21,871 nt of DNA from Candidatus Falkowbacteria bacterium UBA917 (GCA_002293855.1 DBEB01000025.1:1-21871), one strand, 5' to 3'. Counted from the first letter of the stretch, positions 6,979 to 14,371 are shown. The notes: a model not told the origin generated them from the sequence alone. Program-made: numbers and translations.

Positions 6979-7767
6979 CTAACGCTTGCTGACATAAGGA
7001 TAGGGCTGAATCATCTGTTCATTACCCAAATTATCAGTCAATGTCACTTGGACATTACCGGACTTTTTGGGACGATGTTCTACAACACCATCGATACTAG
7101 AGTTATAGACATAGCCATCAGGAAATATCCAGCGGACATTTCTGACCCCCACATCAGCAGTATAATGCTGATTAACTAAGCGATAGTAGTTAGTCGTTGA
7201 GCCAATTTGCTCTCTCATCTCAGCATCCAGTGCCTTGATGATAGATTTATCAATCGGCTTAATCTGCGCCTGACCGAGATGAAAGGCAAAAACCGTATCC
7301 GATTTTCGACCCTTAATTTCAGTTACATAGTATGGCACTGCAAAGATATCCGTACCACACACCTTAGGCGGTGTCGGATAGGAACAGTTACAGGCCTGAT
7401 TACCATAATTAACAAAGATATTTGCTTCTTCGTTTAACGGCAAACTGAGCGTAAAGGCGTAGTGATTATAATAATCCTTGTAAACATCCTGAGGATTGAT
7501 TACAAACTTTTGAATCATGCCCGCTCTATATACATAGACCCAAGGACTCAATTGAGACACATTGTTGGGCAAGACATCAGTTGGTAGCATAATGTGGTAA
7601 TCCACCATCGGATTATCCACAAACTCGTTATAGGGCGACACATCAGTCACCACTTGATTGAGCTGATCAGCATTGACCACCTGAATAGGACCCTCATGAT
7701 TACACGAGGATAAAGCTATGAGACAAGCAAGCAGAACATAAAACTGCTTAAAAAGCAACTTTTTCAC
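6979..7767 (-). CDS. Predicted lipoprotein of unknown function
   Basis: A 262-aa exported protein starting with basic residues, a hydrophobic stretch and the lipobox L-S-S-C, with lipidation expected at Cys22. No family was recognised. The mature part is rich in Tyr, Val and Pro, has a Cys cluster (C126, C128, C137), and ends with a region containing WIFPDG and SGNVQVTLTDNLGN that resembles PKD/Ig-like beta-sandwich domains. The start is GTG at 7767 with AAGGAG 6 nt upstream, a clear Shine-Dalgarno site unlike many neighbours. It is monocistronic, with its own promoter and terminator. The signal peptide resembles lipoproteins of Bacteroidota. Its leader is nearly the same as that of the secreted-protein gene at 20900-21682. 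Confidence 0.8.
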   Translation of the reverse strand: MKKLLFKQFYVLLACLIALSSCNHEGPIQVVNADQLNQVVTDVSPYNEFVDNPMVDYHIMLPTDVLPNNVSQLSPWVYVYRAGMIQKFVINPQDVYKDYYNHYAFTLSLPLNEEANIFVNYGNQACNCSYPTPPKVCGTDIFAVPYYVTEIKGRKSDTVFAFHLGQAQIKPIDKSIIKALDAEMREQIGSTTNYYRLVNQHYTADVGVRNVRWIFPDGYVYNSSIDGVVEHRPKKSGNVQVTLTDNLGNEQMIQPYPYVSKR

Positions 7768-7773
7768 GATTAA

Positions 7774-7821
7774 CTCCTTTGATTATTTGATAAATTTAAA
7801 AGTACTCTGTTATTCAGTCAA
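7774..7821 (-). promoter_or_regulatory. Promoter and SD-containing leader of the lipoprotein gene
   Basis: The minus strand has TTGACT (7821-7816), a 17-bp spacer and TAAATT (7798-7793), then AAAGGAG at 7780-7774 and GTG at 7767. The -35 box overlaps one arm of a 13-bp inverted repeat. The segment AGTACTTTTAAATTT (7806-7792) is repeated with 14 of 15 bases in front of the gene at 21682. Confidence 0.7.
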
Positions 7822-7864
7822 GCATCTTTATTGAAAAAAATCAAGACACTAGACTGAATAACAG
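7807..7864. repeat. Perfect 13-bp inverted repeat upstream of the lipoprotein gene
   Basis: CTGTTATTCAGTC at 7807-7819 and its exact reverse complement at 7852-7864 are separated by 32 bp. One arm covers the -35 box of the lipoprotein promoter, so it may be a two-site operator. It could also form a long hairpin in transcripts coming from the glycosyltransferase gene ending at 7879, but no T run follows, so it is not a typical terminator. Confidence 0.7.
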
Positions 7865-7878
7865 TCAAAAGGTCAAAT

Positions 7879-9021
7879 TTAACGGGCCTCTAGGGCACTG
7901 GCAGCAATCCACGCCTTGCGATCAGTTTCAGCGTATAACTTAGCCATTTCTCGACCAATCACTGCCCAATTAAAGTTCTGTTCGATACGAGTTCTAGCTT
8001 CTTCACCCTTAGCACGAGCCATGTCAGGATTAGCCAAGATATACTCTAGTTTGGCTTGCAAATCAGCCACATTGGTAGTCGCAAAGACAAAACCAGTGTT
8101 ACCGACTGCTGATAGGTTCTCAGTGATATCTGAGACCAGCACCGCCCGACGACGAGCCATCGCTTCTAGCAATGCCAAGCTCAAGCCTTCTGATTCAGAT
8201 GGCTGCACAAACAAATAGGCATTGGCGTAGAATTGAGCCAAAGTCTCACCAGTCTGGTTACCTGTAAAGATAATCCGATCATCACTAGCAGCTAGCGCTC
8301 GCAACTCCTCGGCATAATCATCGCTATAAGAACTATCACCGACAATGACCAATTTCTTGTCCGTCGGCAAATTCTTAAAAGCTTTAACTAGATAGGATAG
8401 ACCTTTGTGACGCACTAGACGTGAAATCGCCACGATATAGCTATCTGGACTGAGATTCCATTCAGCAATCAGATCAGCACCAGTCGGCTCATAGAGATTA
8501 GCGCCATTAGGGATATAAGTGGCAGTCCGATTATACTTCTCTTTGACATAACGGACCATCGCTTCAGTCACCACCACGATCTCATCAGCAAATAGACACA
8601 TTAGGTATTCACCCAACTTCAAAGACCATTGAGCTAGCGCTCCCCATTTCTGGTGTTCGTAGTCACGGCTTTGCAAAGTCGCCACGATCTTAACCTGACG
8701 ATTAAGCAGTTTTGGCAACCAACACACTAGCGCCGGACCAATACTCTGATAGTGAATCACATCAAAGTTCTGAGTCGTCGCATGGATGCTAGCTAGCAAA
8801 GTATGACTAATAGCATCGAGGTGCTTGGTATTGATAGACGGCAAACTAATCAAGTTTACACCATTGTAACTAGTTAGCTTGGGATCAGTATAATGCGGAC
8901 GAGTATAAGCAAAGACCTCGTGACCGGCTTCTACCAATTGCTTGGTCAAATCTTCCACGTAACGTTCCACGCCACCAGTAATAGTGGGCAAACCTTTTTG
9001 TCCGATAAATGCTACACGCAT
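7879..9021 (-). CDS. GT4-family glycosyltransferase
   Basis: Retaining GT-B glycosyltransferase that transfers sugar from a nucleotide-sugar onto a growing surface glycan, in the cytoplasm. It starts with MRVAFIGQKGLPTITGGVER, with the G-G-V-E-R loop of GT4 enzymes. Phosphate-contacting R201 and K206 lie in SRLVRHKG, and the E278-x7-E286 signature sits in SESEGLSLALLEAM. Length 380 aa is normal. The start ATG has no Shine-Dalgarno site and lies 30 bp after the beta-propeller gene, probably in one transcript. Donor and acceptor cannot be told from sequence; the opening resembles mannosyl/rhamnosyl-type enzymes. Confidence 0.9.
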   Translation of the reverse strand: MRVAFIGQKGLPTITGGVERYVEDLTKQLVEAGHEVFAYTRPHYTDPKLTSYNGVNLISLPSINTKHLDAISHTLLASIHATTQNFDVIHYQSIGPALVCWLPKLLNRQVKIVATLQSRDYEHQKWGALAQWSLKLGEYLMCLFADEIVVVTEAMVRYVKEKYNRTATYIPNGANLYEPTGADLIAEWNLSPDSYIVAISRLVRHKGLSYLVKAFKNLPTDKKLVIVGDSSYSDDYAEELRALAASDDRIIFTGNQTGETLAQFYANAYLFVQPSESEGLSLALLEAMARRRAVLVSDITENLSAVGNTGFVFATTNVADLQAKLEYILANPDMARAKGEEARTRIEQNFNWAVIGREMAKLYAETDRKAWIAASALEAR

Positions 9022-9051
9022 ACGAATTATTAATTAATTTTGAAGCTTGAT

Positions 9052-10344
9052 TTACTTAGCGAGCTGCACACCAAAGCTGATAGAGTAAGTCAAATTAGAA
9101 CGCTTACCAGTCACCTTGATATCAGTCTTTGACTGATCAATAGTCGGCACATAGACGATAGTAGTAAAGCGACCAAATTTGTCAGCACGAGCGCTGTAAG
9201 GACGATCAGCAAAACTAATACTTAGATCTTCATTTGGGAAATAACCCTGACCACGTAGAGAGACAGCAGAGAGCGGAGCAGCACTAGACTTGTCGACAGA
9301 CAAAGCAAGAGCTTCGAGAGCAGCTTCCTTATCAACCACTACTTCAGTGGCCACAGCCTTAGCCTGCAACTTCAAATTACTATCCAAAACGACGATATTG
9401 TCATTGTTAAAAACAACTACTTTATCACCCTTGTCAGTAGCAACTGGCACAATACCCATCGCCCAACTAGTCTTGAGACCAGCGGCACGGTTTTCAAAAC
9501 CGGCTTGGACTTTGAAATCAGCCATGCTGAGCTTAGCTACGCTAGTACCATTAGAGATATAAAGAGTGTTACCGAGACTAGACTTCGCTACGTCATAACC
9601 AAAACGGCTGTCATGAGCCATGCTCTTGTAAAGACCACCGTCCAGACCAAAACGCTTGACACCAGCATCATCAATGACATAAATCATCCGAGCAGCATTG
9701 TCATAGTACATTTGCTTGTTGCCTTTTTCATTGTAGTTACTGAGGGTAATATTACGGAAATAGCTACGACTTTCACGATCAAAAATCTTGATAGTATTGT
9801 CTTGCAAATTGAAGATAAAGCGACCATCAGCAGACAGACGGACATTGTAAGGGTTAGTAGTATTGATAACTTCATAAGCATCAACAACTTGCAAATCCTT
9901 GTTCCAGATCTTAACCGCCTTACTACCGATAGTTACCAATTGACCATTAACCTTTTCGACACGACCAAACCAATCCCAGCTATTGTCCTTGGCACTAGCC
10001 ACCAATTCTAGCTGACTTGGGCTAGCAGCATCATACTTAAACAAAGTCGCACCACTAGTAGCGTAGACGTACAAACGACCAGCTTCATTAGCAAAAGTTG
10101 CGCTGTTAAAAGTATCAAAACCAGAACCAATCGGGCTAGTAGCCAAAATCTTTTTGAGATTGGCGCCTTCCAAACGGAAGATTTCTAGCTTGCCACTGTT
10201 AGTAGACAGAGCCAAAAGCTGATTGTCGTGGTAAATAGCATCACCAGCGTAATAAGATTTGGTCTTAGATAGACCACCCTGCACAGCGTAGAAGCCAAAA
10301 GTGACAGCTACAGCGAGTAAAATAACTACAAATAACTTTTTCAT
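9052..10344 (-). CDS. Secreted beta-propeller-like protein
   Basis: A 430-aa protein with an N-terminal signal or anchor (about 3-22). The body (about 30-335) has repeated beta-rich blades such as GKLEIFRLEG, GRLYVYATSG, KAVKIWNKDL, NTIKIFDRES, GNTLYISNGT and DKVVVFNNDN, the pattern of YVTN/WD-like propellers. The last ~90 residues, with GQGYFPNEDLSISFADRP and GRFTTIVYVP, look like an Ig/TIG-type beta-sandwich. No catalytic motif was found; a binding or structural surface role is inferred. It has the strongest consensus promoter in the window, and the adjoining GT4 gene follows in the same unit. This suggests it is abundant and perhaps glycosylated. Confidence 0.72.
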   Translation of the reverse strand: MKKLFVVILLAVAVTFGFYAVQGGLSKTKSYYAGDAIYHDNQLLALSTNSGKLEIFRLEGANLKKILATSPIGSGFDTFNSATFANEAGRLYVYATSGATLFKYDAASPSQLELVASAKDNSWDWFGRVEKVNGQLVTIGSKAVKIWNKDLQVVDAYEVINTTNPYNVRLSADGRFIFNLQDNTIKIFDRESRSYFRNITLSNYNEKGNKQMYYDNAARMIYVIDDAGVKRFGLDGGLYKSMAHDSRFGYDVAKSSLGNTLYISNGTSVAKLSMADFKVQAGFENRAAGLKTSWAMGIVPVATDKGDKVVVFNNDNIVVLDSNLKLQAKAVATEVVVDKEAALEALALSVDKSSAAPLSAVSLRGQGYFPNEDLSISFADRPYSARADKFGRFTTIVYVPTIDQSKTDIKVTGKRSNLTYSISFGVQLAK

Positions 10345-10345
10345 A

Positions 10346-10413
10346 AATCAATTAATTTATTAATATTTTTAAAATTGATTGTTCATCTTACTACAAATTG
10401 GCAAAAATGTCAA
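10346..10413 (-). promoter_or_regulatory. Strong promoter and hairpin leader of the beta-propeller gene
   Basis: The minus strand has TTGACA (10413-10408), a 17-bp spacer and TAAGAT (10390-10385), close to full consensus. The predicted leader of about 35 nt has no Shine-Dalgarno site, is almost pure A/T, and contains AATCAATT (10380-10373) able to pair with AATTGATT (10353-10346), which ends 1 nt before the ATG. Confidence 0.75.
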
Positions 10414-10453
10414 TAGCTGAGGCGCCAAAAAGCAAATTTTTCATCAAAATCAA

Positions 10454-10479
10454 AAAAATAGCCAAAATTAGCTATTTTT
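10454..10479 (-). terminator. Bidirectional A/T-rich terminator
   Basis: AAAAATAGC at 10454-10462 pairs with GCTATTTTT at 10471-10479 around an 8-nt loop. Read on the minus strand it is followed by a T run and could end transcription from the membrane glycosyltransferase gene at 10641-12383. Confidence 0.65.
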
Positions 10480-10490
10480 AGAGCGTTTCG

Positions 10491-10543
10491 TAAGATTTGC
10501 TCCCCTTACCAAGGGGAGCTGTCCGTAGGACTGAGGGGTCTTA
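10491..10543. repeat. REP-like palindromic element, GC-rich
   Basis: A 53-bp element bounded by TAAGA and TCTTA. Its core is GCTCCCCTT (10499-10507), ACC loop, AAGGGGAGC (10511-10519), followed by a second small palindrome GTCC-GTA-GGAC (10521-10531). It resembles short dispersed palindromes that occur in many copies in some bacterial genomes. Only one copy is in the window, so dispersal is inferred. Confidence 0.6.
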
Positions 10544-10560
10544 AGAGATTACTCTCATTA

Positions 10561-10640
10561 CTTCGTTATCCCAGCGAACGCTGGGATCCTAGGCCATATG
10601 TTCCATTCATGAGATTCCTGTTTTCACAGGAATGACGAAG
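10561..10640. repeat. REPIN-like pair of inverted REP palindromes
   Basis: Two hairpins lie head to head between CTTCGT (10561-10566) and ACGAAG (10635-10640). The first is ATCCCAGCG-AA-CGCTGGGAT (10568-10587), the second ATTCCTGT-TTTC-ACAGGAAT (10614-10633). The ends read CTTCGTtATCCC and, on the other strand, CTTCGTcATTCC, so the two units are diverged copies in inverted orientation. This is the layout of REPINs moved by RAYT-type Y1 transposases. It ends exactly at the stop codon of the next gene. Confidence 0.7.
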
Positions 10641-12383
10641 CTATTCCACCACTTTCAATTGATAAAGCGTAAAATCCTTAGTAATCTGCCGAATCTTGTC
10701 CATTTTGATGCCTAGTGGCGCTAGTTTGCTGGAATTCAAATAGGCCAAATCCTGATCACTGAAGCTAAAATTATAATAAAAGACTGGCACATCATGCTTG
10801 ACCAAGGCAGCATAGAGCTCATTCATCCGCTGATCAGTTAGCAAGCCCATGATTACTCGCCTCTCCGGCCAGACCAGTTTGTCATGATAACGAGTGATAA
10901 TTACCGCCTCTGCTGGAGTTAGAGCTAGGACTGACTTGAGTTCATTACGAGCAATCAGCTGTCGCCTAGCACTCGGCACCAAACCCTCCTCACTACCATA
11001 AAGCGTGAAATAAACCGACGCATAGCCAATCGCCACTATCACCAAAACTCGAGCCAGCCACACCGCCGGTCGCCATTTCAGAGAGTTAGAAGCACGTACT
11101 ATGATCAAGGCAGCGAGTGGCAAGAGCCCCAGATAAATCGGCAACCAATAACGAGTATAAGAATTACCAATGGTAAAGCTATTTGGATCAGGATTGTCAT
11201 AAAAGACCCAACTCCCGTAATAAAAAATCAAAATGACTGACAGAACTCCTAGAGCGAGCATATAAACCAGATCATCTTTGCGTCGCCCCTCAGTCCGCCA
11301 GATCAAAGCCCCCAAGCCCAAAGTCGCAGCTAGCACCAGCCAGCCAAACATCTTGTAGATATATTGATAGGCCATGTCCCGACTGTGCCCCGCATTAAAA
11401 CCAAAAGTAAAGACACTTTGCTTCAAAGCCTCCCAGGCCATTTGTAGCCTACTATGATCAGCCACTACCGAGGCCTGAGCGATCTGCGCTGTACTAGAGC
11501 TAATGCCGCTGATCGACTGCGCTAGCTTGGGATAACCACTAGCGAGTGGCCCGCCGTAAAGCACTGTATTCCAAAACATAATTGGCGCGAGGGCCAAGGC
11601 AAAGAAATAGACAAAGATCATTGGCCTCCAAACACCCAAACGATAAAAATTAAAGACCCACAGTACTCCCAGCAGAGGTAAGAGCCAAAGTAACTCCGAA
11701 CTCCTCACTGTCACTGCCGCCCCCATTAGTAAACCAGCGAGCGCCGACCAGAGCCAAGTCAGATAATGACGCTTTTTCTCCTCGCCACTCCAGTCCGCTT
11801 GCAAAGTCGCTCGAGTCTCCGTCATTCTCAGCGCAAAATACAATCCCATGATCCACAACACCACAAAAGGCACATTGTGAAACATACTACGAGCACTGAA
11901 GTACCAATACACCGGAAAGGTCGAGAGCAAAACTGTCGCCACTAGCGCTACTTCTGACTTAAACAGTCGCCTAACAATCAAGTAAAAAAACAGTAGCCCG
12001 AGAGCGGCCAAAGCCGGCGTCAGATAAGGAATAAACTCCACGCCTACAAAGCTAGCTATCTGACCATAGATCAGGATCATACCGAGGAAACTCACTGGCT
12101 TGACCAGTGACCCATCAGTCCGCAGGCTCCTCGGCATAATAATCCCCTGAGCATAGAGATTGTCTTGATCCGTATAAGTTAGCCCGCCGGTCTCCGCATA
12201 GAGCTTAGTGAGGAAATAATTAGCCGTTTCATCAGGACTAGACCATTTCACAAAGTCCGCTCTCTGAGTGGCGTGATTATAGACGCTAGCGAGCACAAAA
12301 AAACCAGCCATCAAGGCCACGACTATAAACCATTGCCAGTGGCGAGCGACCAAAGTTTTGCATCGATAATAGAGTTCTATCAT
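10641..12383 (-). CDS. Polytopic membrane glycosyltransferase, PMT/ArnT-like (GT-C fold)
   Basis: About 580 aa with a first membrane segment at about 17-36, a polar loop containing SSPDET with an Asp-Glu pair at about 51-52, and roughly ten further hydrophobic segments. The acidic pair in the first extracytoplasmic loop is the catalytic hallmark of GT-C enzymes that move a sugar from a polyprenyl-phosphate carrier outside the membrane. The frame is open 25 codons further up (ATG at 12458), but those codons translate the -10 box (C-Y-N-I-L), so I choose ATG 12383, 6 nt after TATAAT. It is divergent from the membrane protein at 12479. A soluble C-terminal region of about 100 aa follows the last segment. 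Substrate unknown. Confidence 0.78.
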   Translation of the reverse strand: MIELYYRCKTLVARHWQWFIVVALMAGFFVLASVYNHATQRADFVKWSSPDETANYFLTKLYAETGGLTYTDQDNLYAQGIIMPRSLRTDGSLVKPVSFLGMILIYGQIASFVGVEFIPYLTPALAALGLLFFYLIVRRLFKSEVALVATVLLSTFPVYWYFSARSMFHNVPFVVLWIMGLYFALRMTETRATLQADWSGEEKKRHYLTWLWSALAGLLMGAAVTVRSSELLWLLPLLGVLWVFNFYRLGVWRPMIFVYFFALALAPIMFWNTVLYGGPLASGYPKLAQSISGISSSTAQIAQASVVADHSRLQMAWEALKQSVFTFGFNAGHSRDMAYQYIYKMFGWLVLAATLGLGALIWRTEGRRKDDLVYMLALGVLSVILIFYYGSWVFYDNPDPNSFTIGNSYTRYWLPIYLGLLPLAALIIVRASNSLKWRPAVWLARVLVIVAIGYASVYFTLYGSEEGLVPSARRQLIARNELKSVLALTPAEAVIITRYHDKLVWPERRVIMGLLTDQRMNELYAALVKHDVPVFYYNFSFSDQDLAYLNSSKLAPLGIKMDKIRQITKDFTLYQLKVVE

Positions 12384-12389
12384 AAGGAT

Positions 12390-12398
12390 ATTATAACA
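12390..12398 (-). promoter_or_regulatory. Extended -10 promoter for the PMT-like gene, leaderless
   Basis: The minus strand reads TGT-TATAAT (TG at 12398-12397, perfect -10 at 12395-12390), followed by 6 nt and ATG at 12383. Transcription should begin at the start codon. A -35 box is poor (GTGTTA at 17-bp spacing, TTGTGT at 19). Confidence 0.7.
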
Positions 12399-12443
12399 CA
12401 GGCAAAGCCTTTTAACACAACATATAGACCATCTTAAAAAGTC

Positions 12444-12472
12444 TTGCTTCTTCAGCAAGCTTTCTATATAGT
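12444..12472 (+). promoter_or_regulatory. Promoter of the plus-strand membrane gene, leaderless
   Basis: TTGCTT (12444-12449), a 17-bp spacer and TATAGT (12467-12472) are followed by 6 nt and the ATG at 12479. The -35 box overlaps a small hairpin, CTTGCT-TCTTC-AGCAAG (12443-12459), which lies between the two divergent promoters and could be an operator. Confidence 0.6.
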
Positions 12473-12478
12473 ATTTCT

Positions 12479-14371
12479 ATGACTAAAGCCAAATTATACA
12501 ATTTCTCAGCCAGCGAAGCCTTATTACTGATTATTTCACTCCTATCCATCAGCGGTGCGCTCATCTATAAGCTCTACTCCCTCAACTCTCTGGGGGTCTT
12601 ATTAACCCTAGCCATCACCAGCCTAGCGAGCTACATCATCTACCGCTACAGCACAGTATCCCTACCCAAACTAGATTTTAAGCTCAAAGACCTAAAACCA
12701 GAGCTTATCTTCCTTGCTCTCTGGCTAACTAGCCTCACTCTACTCATACAGGCTCGCAGTGGCGAAGCCATCAGCACTCCGTGGCAAGTCATTCATCCGA
12801 CCTTCTTTGTCAGTTTCGCAGCGCTCAGCCTCAACCTGCTCTATATCACTAGCCAAGGTCGCCAGCTCTGGCTAGCCGCTACTAGTCTATATTTATTTGT
12901 CTGTTACCACATCGCTGTCATCGTCTATGGGCTTGGTTATGGCTTTGACCCCTTTATCCATCAAGCCACTCTCAAGTTTATTGACCAGTTTGGCGCTGTC
13001 TCACCGAAGCCCTTTTACTACAGTGGCCAATACGCTTTAGAGATCGTCACTCACAAACTCAGCCATCTGCCGCTTGCTTGGATTGATAAACTACTAGTCC
13101 CCACTCTATCCGCCAGCCTCTTGCCAGCGATCTTTTGGCATAATTTCCAAAACATCTTTGACCGCAAACAAGCCGCCCAGCTCAGCATCGTCCTGATCTG
13201 CGCTGCTCTAACTAGTTTCTTTCTGATCAGCACTCCTCAGAATCTCGCCTACTTCTTTCTCACTGCTCTGATCGCAAGCAGTATGTCCAGTCACAACAAA
13301 AACTGGCTACTCAACTACAGCCTCGCTTTGGCCGCGCTCGTCACTCAGCCAGTCGCCGGTATCCCCGCTCTCCTTGCCGTCAGCGCTCTACAACTCTACA
13401 CTAGTTCATTGCCCTATCGCCGAGTTTTCACAGGCTTTGCTCTCAGCCTCTCTGCCCTCCTCCTACCCCTGTCTTTTTTCTTTATCGACAAGACTTACAA
13501 TCTCAGTAGCTCGCTACGGCTCAGTAACTTCAGCCTAGACTGGCTCATTATCACTCTGCCTAACAGCGCTAGCCCTTGGCTTAATTTCGCTACTGCCTGG
13601 GCCTCCTTACTCGCCCCTGTCATCATCATCCTCGCTTTTGCCGGACTCTTTTTTAATAGTCGGCTCAAGGCTAGTCACGCCAATTACTATCATCTCTATT
13701 TCTGGCAGGGACTTGCCCTCATCGTCGCTTATCTCCTCACTAAGATCATTGCTTTTAATTTCCTCATCGACTACGAGCGCGATAATTATGCTAACCGCAT
13801 GCTCGTCTGCGCTATTATCTTCTGGCTCCCGCTCATCAGTATCGGCCTCTACGAATTTATCCAACTCGTTCTCGCCGCCGAATCACGCCAAAAGATTACT
13901 TGGGCGATTGTTACTAGCATCATTTTAAGTACCACTCTCTATATCAGCTATCCACGTCAAGACGCTCATCTTAATTCTCATAGCTACGCTAGTTCTGTTC
14001 ACGACCTCGCTGCTGTCACTTGGATCAATGATGATGCTGCCGGAGCTGATTATATAGTACTAGCTAACCAACAAGTCAGCGCTGCCGCTCTCCACCAATA
14101 TGGCTTTGCTAAATACTATGACAACAATACTTTTTATTATCCAATCCCAACTGGTGGCCCGCTCTATCAATACTATCTCAGCCTCGTTAAAACTCCTGAT
14201 CTAAATACTATTAAAAGCGCCGGCTCACTAGTCGGCGTCCACCAAGTCTATGTCGTCATCAATGAATACTGGTGGCAAGCGCGTCGTCTCATCACCGAGT
14301 TCTCACTGCTAGCCGACGACCACTACAAAGTGGCCGGTGGCAAAGTCCATGTCTTCAAATTTACTTGGTAG
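12479..14371 (+). CDS. Polytopic membrane protein, probable GT-C-like glycosyltransferase
   Basis: A 630-aa protein with about a dozen hydrophobic segments and a C-terminal soluble domain from about residue 500. The loop at 152-162 reads LGYGFDPFIHQ, followed by SPKPFYYSGQYALE (175-188). A conserved acidic residue and His in the first large outer loop (D157, H161) is what GT-C enzymes and oligosaccharyl-transferase-like proteins show. I recall similar GFDPFIH proteins only as uncharacterised in Patescibacteria. It is the only clear plus-strand gene in the window, divergent from the PMT-like gene, and its 3' end overlaps the end of the GT4 gene by 11 bp. A role in attaching or polymerising a surface glycan is inferred from neighbours. 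Confidence 0.75.
   Translation: MTKAKLYNFSASEALLLIISLLSISGALIYKLYSLNSLGVLLTLAITSLASYIIYRYSTVSLPKLDFKLKDLKPELIFLALWLTSLTLLIQARSGEAISTPWQVIHPTFFVSFAALSLNLLYITSQGRQLWLAATSLYLFVCYHIAVIVYGLGYGFDPFIHQATLKFIDQFGAVSPKPFYYSGQYALEIVTHKLSHLPLAWIDKLLVPTLSASLLPAIFWHNFQNIFDRKQAAQLSIVLICAALTSFFLISTPQNLAYFFLTALIASSMSSHNKNWLLNYSLALAALVTQPVAGIPALLAVSALQLYTSSLPYRRVFTGFALSLSALLLPLSFFFIDKTYNLSSSLRLSNFSLDWLIITLPNSASPWLNFATAWASLLAPVIIILAFAGLFFNSRLKASHANYYHLYFWQGLALIVAYLLTKIIAFNFLIDYERDNYANRMLVCAIIFWLPLISIGLYEFIQLVLAAESRQKITWAIVTSIILSTTLYISYPRQDAHLNSHSYASSVHDLAAVTWINDDAAGADYIVLANQQVSAAALHQYGFAKYYDNNTFYYPIPTGGPLYQYYLSLVKTPDLNTIKSAGSLVGVHQVYVVINEYWWQARRLITEFSLLADDHYKVAGGKVHVFKFTW

Noticed and set aside
7807..7864. Insertion-sequence or MITE interpretation of the 13-bp inverted repeat
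   Set aside because: Only 58 bp long, no flanking direct repeats visible, and an arm coincides with a promoter element.
9505..10011. 168-codon plus-strand open frame opposite the beta-propeller gene
   Set aside because: Low-complexity Thr/Ile/Val product that mirrors the codons of the real gene; no SD site or promoter.
10491..10640. CRISPR array
   Set aside because: The palindromes differ from each other and there is no regular repeat-spacer pattern.
12384..12458. 25-codon N-terminal extension of the PMT-like protein
   Set aside because: The extension translates a perfect extended -10 box and has Cys-rich, non-membrane-like residues; the internal ATG at 12383 is better placed.
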